Shown piece after piece: positions 1 to 9,840 of a stretch of 64,000 nt of DNA. The stretch spans positions 21,824,266 to 21,888,265 of the forward strand of contig NC_084837.1 in the NCBI RefSeq assembly GCF_033115175.1, read 5' to 3'. The DNA is from Lepus europaeus. Its lineage: Eukaryota; Chordata; Mammalia; Lagomorpha; Leporidae. The notes under the pieces were generated by a model. That model saw nothing but the letters and a program-made list of their open reading frames with translations, had not been told where the DNA came from and made no database searches. Made by a program: the position numbers and the translations under genes. Position 1 is the stretch's first letter. Each line of letters begins with the position of its first letter.

Positions 1-822
1 ATTGACGGACGTCCATCCTCTCACTCACATGGCCTAGCCTCCAGTGCGGTTCACGTCTAACAGGGAACAGCTACCATCAGTGCCCATCACAAACACCTCT
101 TCGTATATCAGAGTAAGCCCCTGGTGGGAAACTTCACAGAATATTGAACATTTATTCGGTAGACTGAGAAGAAACTTCAGTTGGTTCCCTTTGACAAAGG
201 GATTTTCTGTGAGTATTTAAAAACCTATTGGTATGGTTGTCTCTTATTATACCTACCTGTATCTTTTCCAATATTTCTTCTAACATCTTTAAATTTACAA
301 CCTATAAGTAGTAATAAGGCAAGTAAAAACGTCAGTTTCTGGTCACATAGAAAAAATATATTTAAACACATATACAGCTACTTTAGAACATCATTCCACA
401 GGATCATTTACATGTTTAATTCTGTTGTGAATGCAAATTTCAATTTATTGTATTCTTAGGAATATGATTACGAGGCTTCACAGATCCCAGCTGAAGGAGC
501 TCCTGTTAAGGATTCCATCTGTGTTCTTTCTGTACCCAGCACCTGGCTGCTGGTCTGTCTCACCTGTACCCCAGGGCTTAAAGTGTCCGAAGACAGATAA
601 CCCGGAAGCGCACAGTGGTGAATACAATCTGGGAGACCGAGAGTGGATCCACTCCTCATCTAGGGGCACCGTGAAGCTTCCAGAAGGCACCCCAGGGCTG
701 GTGGTCTATGGAATTCTCTATTGCTCAGTACTTCTAGAGATAGAAGTGTTAGCTGATGGAAAAACAAAACCAAAAACCTGTTCTTAATCTACTAATAGGA
801 AGACAACTACAGTTTGACCCAC
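1..822 (-). other. CDKN3: CDKN3 intron 3 (partial)
   Basis: AT-rich intronic sequence downstream of the exon 3 donor. Open frames between about 430 and 790 exist on both strands, but none matches CDKN3 exon 4 and none has a convincing polypyrimidine acceptor. No repeat family recognised. Confidence 0.7.
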
Positions 823-878
823 CTGGAAGAGCACATAAACCAAGAAACTGCGACCAATTCACTCGGGACAGAGATAGC
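823..878 (-). CDS. CDKN3: CDKN3 exon 3 (residues 31-50)
   Basis: This 56-bp exon follows acceptor CTCTTTTCAG and ends CCAG|GTGGGTC. The first base completes Trp31, then codons give LSLSRVNWSQFLGLCALP and the first base of Gly50. It is the last exon in the window; exon 4, starting near Cys-Lys-Phe-Lys in mammals, was searched for below 821 and not found, so it lies beyond the left edge. Codon 39 reads TGG (Trp) where human and mouse CDKN3, as I recall them, carry Cys. Confidence 0.93.
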
Positions 879-3800
879 CTGAAAAGAGACATTTATCAAG
901 CTTTGTCCAAATGAAAAAAAAAAAAATAGAAATGGAAATTAAATTTAAATAACATGTGGGTGCTTGCCAATGAATAAGGATGTGTTAAAGTTTCACAGCA
1001 GTCACACAAAAAATTCAGAGTTAATATCAATGTGTTGGTCATAAAAAAAACCCTAGAAAAACAACATTTTAAAGTTGGGACTTACCATTTTACTTTGTCA
1101 CTATTTAAATCTTTCAAAGAGCGAGTTCATTCAATTTTACCATAAAGATAATCATGTTTCAGTTGTCAACAGGTAATATACCGTGTATTTAAGCCATTGT
1201 GTGGTTTGTTACCTGGGACACTTTGTGTTAGGAACCTTAAGTCAATGAGCTGGGAAAAAAAAGGCCACCTGACAGTTTCAGCCCCAGCACTCACTCTGCA
1301 TTCTTACTTTCAGATTCTTCTGTAGGACTTCCTTAACAGATATGTGTCAATGATTTCCTATGAAGAAGCCACAGGTTACCTGCTGCTTGTTGCAATGGGT
1401 GTTGGTTAAAATGAAATCATTTCAGGGCATCCTACTCCAAATTTGTGGGGCTCGGGAACACAGGTTCCCCTTGTCTGCCAAGTCAGAGGATGAATTCGGG
1501 GGGAAACAGGAAGGCAGCATACAAATATCACCTGACTTTGAAAATGAGATGAGCACTTTAGTTTAAAGATGGAGTGTGGAGGGGGAGTGACAGCTGTGTG
1601 GTAGCAAGACAGAACTTTAGGGACGTCAGTGTGGCTGGGCTTTTTCTCCTCAAAATACGAATTTTACAGGTTGAGCGTCCCTGATGGAAAAATCTGAAAT
1701 CCCAAATCTGAAGCTTTTTGAGCACTGGCACTCAACCAGGAAAGGCCATGCAAATATTCCCACATCTCCCAAAATCCAGTATCTGACACACTTCTCATCC
1801 CAAGTGTTTTGGATAAGATACTCAATCTGAACAACGAGCAGAAGAGAATCGCTGAAATATTTTCAATATGTGGACCACAATCCCACAGAAATCAATGTAA
1901 TGTCAAATAATGTAGCTCATCATTGATCAGAGCAGCTCACATACCATGATATCTGAATTGGAGTGTGTTCATCTTCAAGAGGCTCTTCATCTGATGAGTC
2001 AAACTCACTTGTTTGTACTGAACTAGGCTTCAAAAGAAAAGTTATGTTAAAAAAATGACAAACACTATGTCTGTATCATTTTAGTATAGCGGATCCTTGC
2101 TTGCACGTGCATTGAATATTTGTAATGTATTCAGTCATCAACCTGTACTACCAGAGACCAGCAATTTTAATAACGAGTGATTGCTATTTATCACAGCATT
2201 GTGTAGTGGGAAGAGCGGGATTGCAAATCAAGAAATCTGGCTTCTGGTCCTGCCACTCGATGAATAATCTTGGAAAAGCCACTTCCATTTTTTTCTTGGT
2301 CTGTTTTTCTCAACTATAAAATGAGATTTACTCATTCATTCACAAACATTTATTGGACACCTCCATTTGCCAAGCCCTGGAGATGGCAAAGATCCATAAC
2401 ATGCTGGCCAGCCTTCTGTCTAGCTGGAGAGAGAGAGGAGGGGTGCCTATCCTGCAGAAGACAAGTGTGGTGGGAACACGGGGGTCCTTTCGGCAGAAGT
2501 GCTCTCTGGGGAGCAGAAGGGCCTGACTGACCGCTGAGGGAGCTGCAGAGGCTTCACAGAGCAGGTGCCTAAAGCTGGGTTTTGAACCGGGTTTGTAGGC
2601 AGGTAGGGAAGCGAGGCAACAGAAGGGGCATGTGCGTCCAGGAACTACTATCAAAGCAATGGTGGGGGGAAGAGAGAAAGCCAGGAGTCATTTTATACAA
2701 CCCCGAGCCTGGGGCGGGGTCTCTGAGCGGAACCCCGTATGCACATCCAAGGAGCAGAGAGTTAATCCTGTAGGCAGCATTTGTACGTGGGAGGTGTTTA
2801 TGCTCCTTGTTGGCATTTTAAAGGTTCAGTGAGAAAAAGAAACCCCCAAACTATCCTTTCCACTGCCCACTTGGAAGCTGCTGAGCTGTAAGACACCGGG
2901 GAGGCACATGGGGGGGGGGGGTAAAGTGTGTTTATTAAGCGTCAGGTGGAGGATACAGCCTGCCCTGGCCGACTGTCCCCTGAACCGGACAGACTTCTCC
3001 ACCCAGCCCTGGTGGCCGTGCAAATGCAGAGCCCCCACCCCACCCCACCCCACCCCCGCCCTTAAAGAGGAGCAGGGCGGGGAGGGGAAGAGAGGGCTGA
3101 GCTACTCGAGTTGCTCCCACATTTGGAGACCCGAAGCTGGCTCTTCCCTCCCCGGGGACGAGTGGAGACGGAGGCTGGGAGCGAAGGGCAGCTGATGCCC
3201 CTCCACTTGGAGCTCGGGGATTAGCGAGCGTCCCGCCCGGTGCAGCTCGAAGCCCTGTTCTATACTGGTCTCGCCAGGATCACATGACAGAGCCAATGCA
3301 GGCTGCGGACGGGGGCTGCTGGGGATCCGTCTGCAGTGCTGACATCAGCTGACCCCCAGGCTGTCACCCAGGGTGGGGCTGGTCAGCTCGCGGCCGGCCG
3401 CCCGCGCTCCTTCGCTTTTCTTGAAAAGATGTTTTTTTTTTTTTAATTTTTTAATTTTTTTTATTTTTATGGTTCAGGATTTTCAATCTGCGCGGCCCAG
3501 TCCCGCAGCCCCTCCCTGCCAGGGTCTGCAAATCCTAAGGTGTCCGCTTGCCCGCGCCCAGGGATTCTAATCGCAGGCAAAGGGACGCGGCGCCAGGTGG
3601 TGCCACCGGTGCCACCTCGGGGAGGGGTGGTGGTGACGGCGCTGGTGTCGCCCACAGCCCGGGCGCGGCGTTCCTACTCCTGGTCTTGCCCACTGGGGCC
3701 GGGGCGACGCCCAAGCGCTCTACGCCTCTGTGTCCCCGCAAGAAGTCGGGCTGTCCGGGGGCTTCTGCGGCCCCGCAAGCGGCAGGTGGCAGCCGCTGCT

Positions 3801-4026
3801 GGTGCACAGCCTGCGTCCGTCTCCCCTCGCCCGCCGCCGACCCTGCTCCGCGGGCTCTCGCTCCTTCGCAGCCGTCGCCGGCGCCACCTCCTCCACCCAG
3901 AGGACGGTTACTGCGCGAGTCGTGCAGCGACCAGACCCGCGCTGCCCGCCCGGCCCAGGAGCGGGCCTCGAGTGCCCGCGGCTTCTTCGTTCCTCCAAGC
4001 CCCGGCGCCCTACTCACCGGCTTCAT
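823..4026 (-). CDS. CDKN3: CDKN3 (KAP phosphatase), 5' part: exons 1-3 of a partial gene
   Basis: Cyclin-dependent kinase inhibitor 3 is a dual-specificity phosphatase that binds CDK2 and removes the activating T-loop phosphate. Three minus-strand segments join in frame: 4018-4026, 1945-2027 and 823-878. The product begins MKP, continues through an acidic stretch (SEFDSSDEEP), then ISW, LSLSRVN and FLGLCALP, matching the first 49 residues of mammalian CDKN3, about 212 aa in human. All borders are GT-AG with phases 0, 2 and 1. The catalytic HCxxGxxR loop lies in later exons beyond position 1. Introns of 1990 and 1066 bp show this is the true gene, not a retrocopy. Against the human protein as I recall it, differences are I7V, I20L, Q24H, H28Q and C39W. 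No stop or frameshift is present in the visible part. Confidence 0.95.
1663..1832. mobile_element. Tigger-like DNA transposon remnant (MITE) in CDKN3 intron 2
   Basis: The left end reads caggttgagcgtccct and the right end, read on the other strand, cagattgagtatcttatcc, so the element has diverged terminal inverted repeats flanked by TA on the left. Internal ctgaaatcccaaatctgaag and ttttgagca phrases are typical of the widespread eutherian element whose ends read GGTTGAGCATCCCT. Exact subfamily not assigned. Confidence 0.65.
1945..2027 (-). CDS. CDKN3: CDKN3 exon 2 (residues 4-31)
   Basis: This 83-bp exon follows acceptor TTTTCTTTTGAAG and ends at donor ATG|GTATGTGAG. It encodes 27 codons from Pro-Ser-Ser-Val to Ile-Gln-Ile-Ser plus two bases of the Trp31 codon. 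The acidic run D-S-S-D-E-E-P-L-E-D-E is the recognisable N-terminal signature of CDKN3. It enters at phase 0 and leaves at phase 2, in frame with exons 1 and 3. Confidence 0.95.
2200..2328 (+). repeat. MIR SINE remnant
   Basis: Contains the MIR core order: agtgggaagagc, tctggcttctggtcctgccact, a diverged cttggaaaagccactt, and tttctcaactataaaatgag at the end. Lies in CDKN3 intron 1, antisense to the gene. Confidence 0.7.
2330..2720 (-). repeat. L2 LINE 3'-end remnant
   Basis: Starts with attcattcacaaacattta and 'ttggacacctcc...gccaagccctggagatggc', the reverse complement of the L2 3' terminus, then continues with weaker L2 similarity (ctgggttttgaa). Intronic in CDKN3. Confidence 0.65.
3032..3061. 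repeat. C-rich simple tract with G-quadruplex potential on the minus strand
   Basis: Repeated CCCCA units on the plus strand give at least five runs of four or more G on the CDKN3 sense strand, about 960 bp downstream of exon 1 in intron 1. Confidence 0.75.
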
Positions 4027-4370
4027 CGCTGGCCACCCCGCGCCGGGACCACCGCCGCCTCCCCAAGGCAGCACCGGCGTCTCAGCCACCGCCCCGCACC
4101 GAGCCCGCCCCCCACTCAGCTCATTGGTACATCTTTCTGTGAGGTGGGGCGCGGCGTCTTCGGGAAACCAATCAGATCTTCGTCCTGGTTCTTACTCCGC
4201 CTCCTTGTACCCTGGCTCGGCCCCTAACTGTTCATTGGTTCCTGGGAAGCCTTTGAAAGACGCGCGGGAGGAGGGTCCCGTGGAACGTTGATTGGCTGGA
4301 GGGCAACCTCATCCGGCCAGTTGGGAGCGTGGAGGGGCGGGCCAAAGCGTCTGGGGGCGGTCCCAGCGCT
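3530..4370 (-). promoter_or_regulatory. CDKN3: CDKN3 CpG-island promoter with CCAAT-box array
   Basis: This segment is GC-rich and dense in CpG, unlike its AT-richer flanks, and it overlaps CDKN3 exon 1. Four NF-Y-type CCAAT boxes lie at 4123-4127, 4168-4172, 4234-4238 and 4291-4295; three read CCAAT on the gene's strand and the one at 4168 is inverted. A TTTGAA hexamer at 4252-4257, of the cell-cycle homology region type, is next to a CG-rich CDE-like stretch at 4260-4267. A GC box is near 4334. NF-Y plus CHR fits late cell-cycle genes controlled by DREAM and B-Myb-MuvB, a class to which CDKN3 belongs. Exact start site and strand bias are inferred. Confidence 0.85.
4018..4026 (-). CDS. CDKN3: CDKN3 exon 1, coding part (Met-Lys-Pro)
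   Basis: The minus strand reads ATGAAGCCG followed directly by the donor GTGAGTAG, a near-perfect U1 match. The ATG has G at -3. Only three codons are in exon 1, as in other mammals, where the protein begins MKP and exon 2 resumes with P-S-S. The 5' UTR extends upward into the CpG island. The transcription start cannot be read from sequence; CCAAT boxes between 4123 and 4295 suggest it lies roughly within 4050-4200. Confidence 0.93.
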
Positions 4371-4379
4371 TAGGGGACA

Positions 4380-4894
4380 CTTGGAAGCCCTGAGGTTTTT
4401 GGTGGCTGGGTGTTGGGGAGGTTTCGTTTGCTTAAAGATTTTTTTTTTTTTAAGGACGTGGGGGAGATTTGGAGCACTGCACTGAGGCGTCATGGGAAAA
4501 CATATCACATAGACTTTGTATTTATAGGCATATGTAATCACACATGTACTGTAAAAATCTAGAGAGTAAACATAACATATGCTTGACGTTCTATGTTCTT
4601 TATCATTGCTGGATCTAGACAAGTTCGGGTGTAGATCAACTTTCCTGCTCAACGAATATGAACGGAATAATAGCGGGAGGGAGATTTAAAAGATGCCAGG
4701 TGGATATGCAATGTATTTCTGCATAATCAGCTATAATTTTAAAAATATATGTTTTATTATCCACCACCCCCCCATTCTCCAGGTCCCGTGTGGTGGGCCG
4801 TGGAGTAGGAAGTCACCGGGAGCAGTGTTACCTGCGGATCTACAGCCAGTGGCCCTAGAGCTATCCGAAGACGGCACAGTTTGACTCAGAGACC
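4380..4894. other. Upstream flank of the CDKN3 promoter
   Basis: CpG density falls away beyond 4400 and the sequence becomes AT-rich. No gene or repeat recognised. Confidence 0.5.
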
Positions 4895-5127
4895 GTATGA
4901 GTCAGGGTTCTGCAGAGAAGCTGAAGGAAGTGGACGTGCATAGACACGTAGAGTCTGTCTCAAGGCATTGGCTCCGTGGTTGTGAGCGTTTGGCGAGCCC
5001 ACAATGTGGTGGTGGAGCAGGTGGGCCGGAGACTTGGGAGACAATTAAAGTTCAAGTCCAAAGTCAGCCTTGTCCTAGGACCTGGAAGAGCTCATGTTGC
5101 GGATGAGCTGCCGAGGCTGCAGCCATT
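4895..5127 (+). repeat. Ancient eutherian interspersed repeat, class not resolved (copy 1 of 3)
   Basis: Contains agggttctgcagagaagc, a diverged ggctccgtggttgtgagcg (consensus-like 'ggctcacacgattgtggagg'), gagacttgggaga and agctcatgttgc. The same ordered phrases occur at 9570-9840 and 32095-32495. Confidence 0.5.
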
Positions 5128-5217
5128 TAGGGGGCGAGCCAGCGGATGGAAGATCTCATTCTCTCTGCCTCTCTGTGACTCTTTCAAATAAATTTTGAAA
5201 AAAAAAAAAAAAAAGGA
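5128..5217 (+). mobile_element. 3' fragment of a lagomorph C SINE
   Basis: Only the tail is present: gagccagcggatggaagat, a CT-rich stretch, gactctttcaaataaat and an A run. It abuts the older repeat with no SINE head, so it is either 5' truncated or partly deleted. Confidence 0.7.
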
Positions 5218-5513
5218 AAAGTCATATGCAAGGGAACCAAATCCTTTTCATAGGAAAACAATTTTGTTTTCACCACTCACCAGAAAAGCAACATTGTGTT
5301 CAGGAATCCTGAATTCCGAATCCTGAGTTTTCATAAAGTTTCAAAGTGAGTTTACATAACCTTCCCCCCTCTTTTGTCCTGTTCACTAGTCTAGCCAGCA
5401 GCCTGGAAAAGATCCATCCACTTGGTCACTGCTGCATTTAACAACCAAGCTGCCTAAGCTGTGTGCGCCAGGAGGGAGGTCGAGTCTGGAGGGAGACTCC
5501 ATGGCCGCAAACT

Positions 5514-5622
5514 GAGAAAGCTACTTCAAAGAGTTTGTGGGGAAAATGGAATTAAGAGGTAAGTCTATTTTTGGTGCAAACAACCTTTGAAATCCTTGCA
5601 TGGTTTATTTTTTGAAGACCAT
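5514..5622. mobile_element. Mariner-type MITE (copy 1 of 3)
   Basis: Shares gggaaaatggaattaaga, tttttggtgcaaac, tttgaaatccttgcatgg and ttttttgaagacc with the elements at 9447-9545 and 53230-53762. This is the family whose ends read 'cttcaaaaagttcatggaaa'. Confidence 0.55.
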
Positions 5623-7661
5623 TCATTCATTGGATTCATAAATCCAGAAAGTGAGGACCGCAGGCCACAGAGGGCGGTCATGCCCCAGAGTCTGCTCTGC
5701 CAGGAGCCGTGGAGGGGTTACTGGATGGGCAGCTTCTGGCACCAATCAGCAGTTAGTCTCAGTATCGGCAGGGGAGACCAAGCCACAGCTCAGTTTCAGG
5801 GTCTTCTCAGAGAGTACGCCTTTCCCCGCGACTCTGCATGTAGCCCGGAAGGTCCAGCCAGCATCCACCTGGTTATATCCCCACTGAGTGGTGTCCCAAA
5901 GCGCTGTGGGTCTCCAAGTTAAGTCCTAGTCATTGAGCTTAGCTGTGCCTCTGGCTCAGCACAGCCTGTCTTGGCGCTGCGACAGCCCATAACAGACAGG
6001 ATCAGGCTTTAGCTTAAGGTGCAAGAAGTTAGCATCTGTGACGTCAAGATTTCAAAAAGAGGCTTTTTTTTTTCCCCTGATAGTTGCTAAGGTGAGGCAC
6101 TGCAGGCGGAGGGCCGTGTTCCAGGTCCAAGTGGACTTGCAAGGCTTTCCCATGTCTGTGTTTATCGTGTTATTCCAAACTGACTCTCGCACAAACATGT
6201 ACATCAGGCCAGAAAGAAGTCATTGACCGCTCTAAGGGCCAGACATGTGAATTCATGAGTTCATTAACAAACCAAAACTTGCTCTTTAAAATTCCAAAAG
6301 TGTAACTCTTGTCACGTTGACTTCTTTTCCTGAGACTCTGATAAGAAAAATGTCACGGTAGAAACTATCAGTGTTGGCGTCTGGTTCTGTTCTCAGTACT
6401 CAACGAATTTACATTCTAATCCTGTATGACTGGCAAAAAAGCAAGACTTCTGTGTCCCAGGGATACTTTTCTGTCCAGTTTATCTTGATTGGGATGATTC
6501 CTCTAGCACTCATGAAATCACAAACGTAACATTTCGCATCAATTTTTATCATCATTTAGGTGTAATAGTTTGAAAAACACAATAATTATTTTAAAAAATC
6601 TTTTATTCTCATTGCAAATTTACTCCAGTCTCTGGCAGTAAATTCAACATTTGTAGGATTAATACTATAGATTCTAGCTGGAAGGCAAGAGGAGGGGGCT
6701 GGCTGGCTGGACTGTCCCCCAACCCAAGCCTGCCCCTTGTTTATCTAAAGCTATGTTCCGGCTCTGGGAGCTGATTGCTCTTTTACCATTCTACTTGGAG
6801 AAAGGAGCAATGTAGCTTTTCCACATTTTTGAACCATTCCAGTCACCTTTGTGGCTCCACTGGGAGGATGGTACAAAACCAAGAGCAGCACCTGAGCAGC
6901 ACTCTTTAGCCCTCTCCCTTCAGCTGTCATGGCCAAGAGCAGCCGGGTGACCCAGTGAGCCTCCTCTCCTGGGGTTGCATCTGTCACAACACACAACGGC
7001 TCAGCTGCTATTTCACATGGAAGGGAGCTCCATGGCCATCTAGGCATCAAACGCCTGCCATATCCTTCTCCCTCTCTCTTCCTTTTCCTGAAGATTGCGC
7101 TTGTCATATTGCAGTGAATCGGGCTTGGTCTTGCGAACCCCACTTCTGACACCTGCTGTATCAGGAAGGCCCCTAAGACCACCTCCAGATTTAAAAATAC
7201 ACCACAGGCACCAGTACTCAGTACCTAGTCACCCTTCTGGCTATGACTTGTCACACTGACAAGATACCAAGGAAAACTGGCCAAGAGAAAGGTGCATAGG
7301 GCCAGTTCTGCAGGAAGCTAGGTGCAAGTCTCTAAGAATCCCCTGCCAGGGGAGTATCATGGGATGTACTCAGTTCCTCCTCAATGGGTTGTGACAAAAA
7401 TGTGTGAAACGCTGTCTATTGAGAAAATTCATTACAGACTCAGTGACCAGGGATTTTATTGGAGGCCTGGTCTTGTAGGTACCCTCTGCCTGCTCCGTAG
7501 CAAGGTTTCAGACTGGCAGGAAAGCAGATGTTTAGCATCAATATATTGTTTGCACACAAAGTTTAGGTATAGTGAGTCCCTCTTATCAGACAATGGTGGG
7601 AATTCTACCAAGAGCAAGTACCAATACCAGCCCTGGGCCAACCTTATAAGCAGGCCTTTCT
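5623..7661. other. Intergenic stretch, no gene or repeat recognised
   Basis: About 2 kb of mixed composition with only short chance open frames, no repeat family I can name and no splice-flanked coding block. A ctggctggctgg run lies at 6698-6710. Confidence 0.5.
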
Positions 7662-7977
7662 TTTTTTCTTTTTTGACAGGCAGATTTAGACAGTGAGAGA
7701 GACAGGGAGAAAGGTCTTCCTTCCATTGGTTCACCCCCTAAATGGCCGCTATGGCCGGCGCTGCACAGATCCGAAGCCAGGAACCAGGTGCTTCCTCCTG
7801 GTCTCCCATGCGGGTGCAGGGCTCAAGCACTTGGGCCATCTTCCACTGCTTTCCCGGGCTACAGCAGAGAGCTGGACTGGAAGAGGAGCAACCGGAACAG
7901 AATCCGGCATGCTGACCGGGACTAGAACCCTGGGTGCCGGGGCCGCAGGCAGCCACGAGATTAGCCTAGTGAGCCAC
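7662..7977 (-). mobile_element. Lagomorph C SINE, full length
   Basis: T run then ttttgacaggcag, (GA)n, body and head (gattagcctagtgagccac) in reverse orientation. The 9-bp target-site duplication ggcctttct lies at 7653-7661 and 7978-7986. Confidence 0.9.
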
Positions 7978-8149
7978 GGCCTTTCTAAGGAGAGCAGTCT
8001 CAGGGCTGTTACATTAACTCTTTTCTTCACAGTATGCTATGGCCAGAGGTTCAAAGAGTTCTTGTCCATTCAGGCTTTTCCTTCTCCTTTTCTGTTTTAA
8101 TGAGTAAAACACTCCTGGTGTGGCCCACTTATCTCAGGAGGGATTGAAG

Positions 8150-8390
8150 GCATGTGAAATAAGTGAGTTCCCCTGCAGAGCCCCAACCAAGCCATCAACA
8201 TCCTTAGCAAACCTCCGTGTGTGTGTAGAGCTCGGCTGAGACCAGCTAAGTCCAGACTAGATGACCCAACTCTCAGCCAGTCTTTAACTGACCCCTAGAC
8301 CTGCAAGAATAAATAACTGTTTTAAGCCACTGAGTCCTGGGGTGGTTTATAGCATAGCGGTTTTGTGGCTGTAGCTAAGTGAGGCACTAA
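8150..8390 (+). repeat. Probable LTR remnant of MaLR or similar type
   Basis: Contains cctgcaagaataaataactg then ttttaagccactgagtcc and a diverged ggtggtttatagcatagc, the typical 3' end of an old mammalian LTR with an AATAAA signal. Family uncertain. Confidence 0.4.
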
Positions 8391-8935
8391 TTTAATAACA
8401 CTAAAATAAAAATATTACTTCCTATTAGAGAAAAGGCAATTGAGAGGAGAACAGAAGGGAATCAAGATGCTAGTTGTCCAAGATCCTAGAGCTTCTAAAA
8501 TGAAGAGGCAGAAAAAAAAATTTAAAAAAATTAAAAAAAGGAAGAGGCAGGATTTGAAGCCAGAATTCTGGTCCCAGAGCCTGGATGCTAATTATCACTT
8601 TGTGCTGTCTTGGGGGTTCAGCTGGAACTTGATGAACAAAGCATGAGTAAGAAGAGCCACAGCTCGTTGCAACAGAAGGATACAGCTGTAAAGCCAGCAG
8701 GAGTGACGGGGAAGAATCACGCTGGAGAACTATAAAGAACGATGCTCGAAACATCCCTCCTCTACCTTTGCTTTGACTGTGAGGTCTGTGAAGGCAAACT
8801 CTCAATCTCAGGAGACCTCGGTGGTGATGAAGATGGTGATGATGCATGAACATTGATTGGGCATCTCGTAAGCGACCGACACTGCTAGGAACGGGTTCCT
8901 CCAGGGCCCAGAGTAGGATTTCACATTCTTTCTTC
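8391..8935. other. Intergenic stretch, nothing recognised
   Basis: Unique-looking sequence with A-rich runs near 8510-8545 and a gatggtgatgatg run at 8831-8845. No gene seen. Confidence 0.45.
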
Positions 8936-9304
8936 TCTCTTTTAAGAAAAGATTTACTTGTATTTTAAAAAAAATTTATTTATTTGAAAGGTAGAGTTAT
9001 GGGGGTGGAGGGGGGAGAGGGAGAGAGAGAGGCAGAGAAAGAGAGATCTTCCATCCGCTGGTTCACTCCCCAAATGGCTGCAACAGCCAGAGCTGGACCA
9101 GACCGAAGCCCGGAGCCAGGAGCTTCTTCCAGGTCTTCCAAGTGGGTGCAGGGGCCCAAGGACTTGGGTCACCTTCCTCTGCCTTCCCAGGACAGAGCAG
9201 AGAGCTGGATCGGAAGAGGAGCAACCAGGACACAAACTGGTGCCCATATGGGATGCCAGCACTGTAGGCAGCGGTTTTACCCTCTATGCCACAGCGCCTG
9301 CCCC
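8936..9304 (-). mobile_element. Lagomorph C SINE, full length
   Basis: Reverse-oriented copy from 'aaaatttatttatttgaaag' to cagcgcctgcccc. Imperfect target-site duplication ggatttcacattcttt near 8916 and ggatttcactttctt near 9307. Confidence 0.9.
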
Positions 9305-9418
9305 AAGGATTTCACTTTCTTGTTCCCTTGAAGATGGCCAACTGATTTGCTTTAGTCCAGGGTGCACAAGGAAAATTCTGCAGGCTGCTTTTGTGTGTCC
9401 TGTAAGTTAAGAATGATT

Positions 9419-9444
9419 TCGTGTGTGTGTGTGTGTGGGGGGGG
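9419..9444. repeat. (GT)n microsatellite followed by a G run
   Basis: About nine GT units run into eight consecutive G. Confidence 0.9.
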
Positions 9445-9446
9445 CA

Positions 9447-9545
9447 CTTCTGAAAGTTTATGGAAAAACAGAATTAAAAAATAAGTTCATTTTTGTGCAA
9501 TTTTCTGTAGTACGCATTTTCCATGAACTTGTTTTTGAAGACCCC
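9447..9545. mobile_element. Mariner-type MITE (copy 2 of 3)
   Basis: Ends ttctgaaagtttatggaaaa and ttttccatgaacttgttttt are inverted relative to each other; the interior has gaattaaaaaataagttcat and ttttgtgcaatttt. Confidence 0.7.
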
Positions 9546-9569
9546 GTGTGTGTGTGTGTATACATGTAA

Positions 9570-9840
9570 GACATTTACTTTAAGGAGTTGGCTCACAAGA
9601 CTGTCGAGGTTGGGAGTCCAGATGTGTTGGGCGGGCAGGCTGGAGAGAGCTGATGTTGCAGCTCAGGCCAGAAGACCGTGGCTGCCCAATTCCCTCCGAC
9701 TCAGGGGCAGTCGGGCCTTGAGCTGATTGGGTGAGGCCCACCCACGTGACGGAGCGCAATCTGCATCCCCCGGAGCCCACTGATCATTGCGGAAGTCTCA
9801 GCCCACAAAGCACTCCCAAAGAAACACCCGGAAGCGCCAA
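9570..9840 (+). repeat. Ancient eutherian interspersed repeat, class not resolved (copy 2 of 3)
   Basis: Ordered phrases taaggagttggctcacaaga, gcaggctggagagagctg, atgttgcagctca, gattgggtgaggcccaccca, gatcattgcgg and aaagaaacacccgg correspond to those at 32095-32495. Confidence 0.6.

Noticed and set aside
431..787. Possible CDKN3 exon or separate exon at 480-700
   Set aside because: A CAG|GTGAGA donor exists on the minus strand, but the frame does not match CDKN3 residues after 50, the acceptor side is poor, and the plus-strand frame matches nothing known.
3535..4291. Long overlapping open frames (184-247 codons) on both strands of the CpG island
   Set aside because: Stop codons are rare in GC-rich DNA, the frames are low complexity and mutually overlapping, and the true coding part is the nine-base CDKN3 exon 1 that ends at a strong donor inside them.
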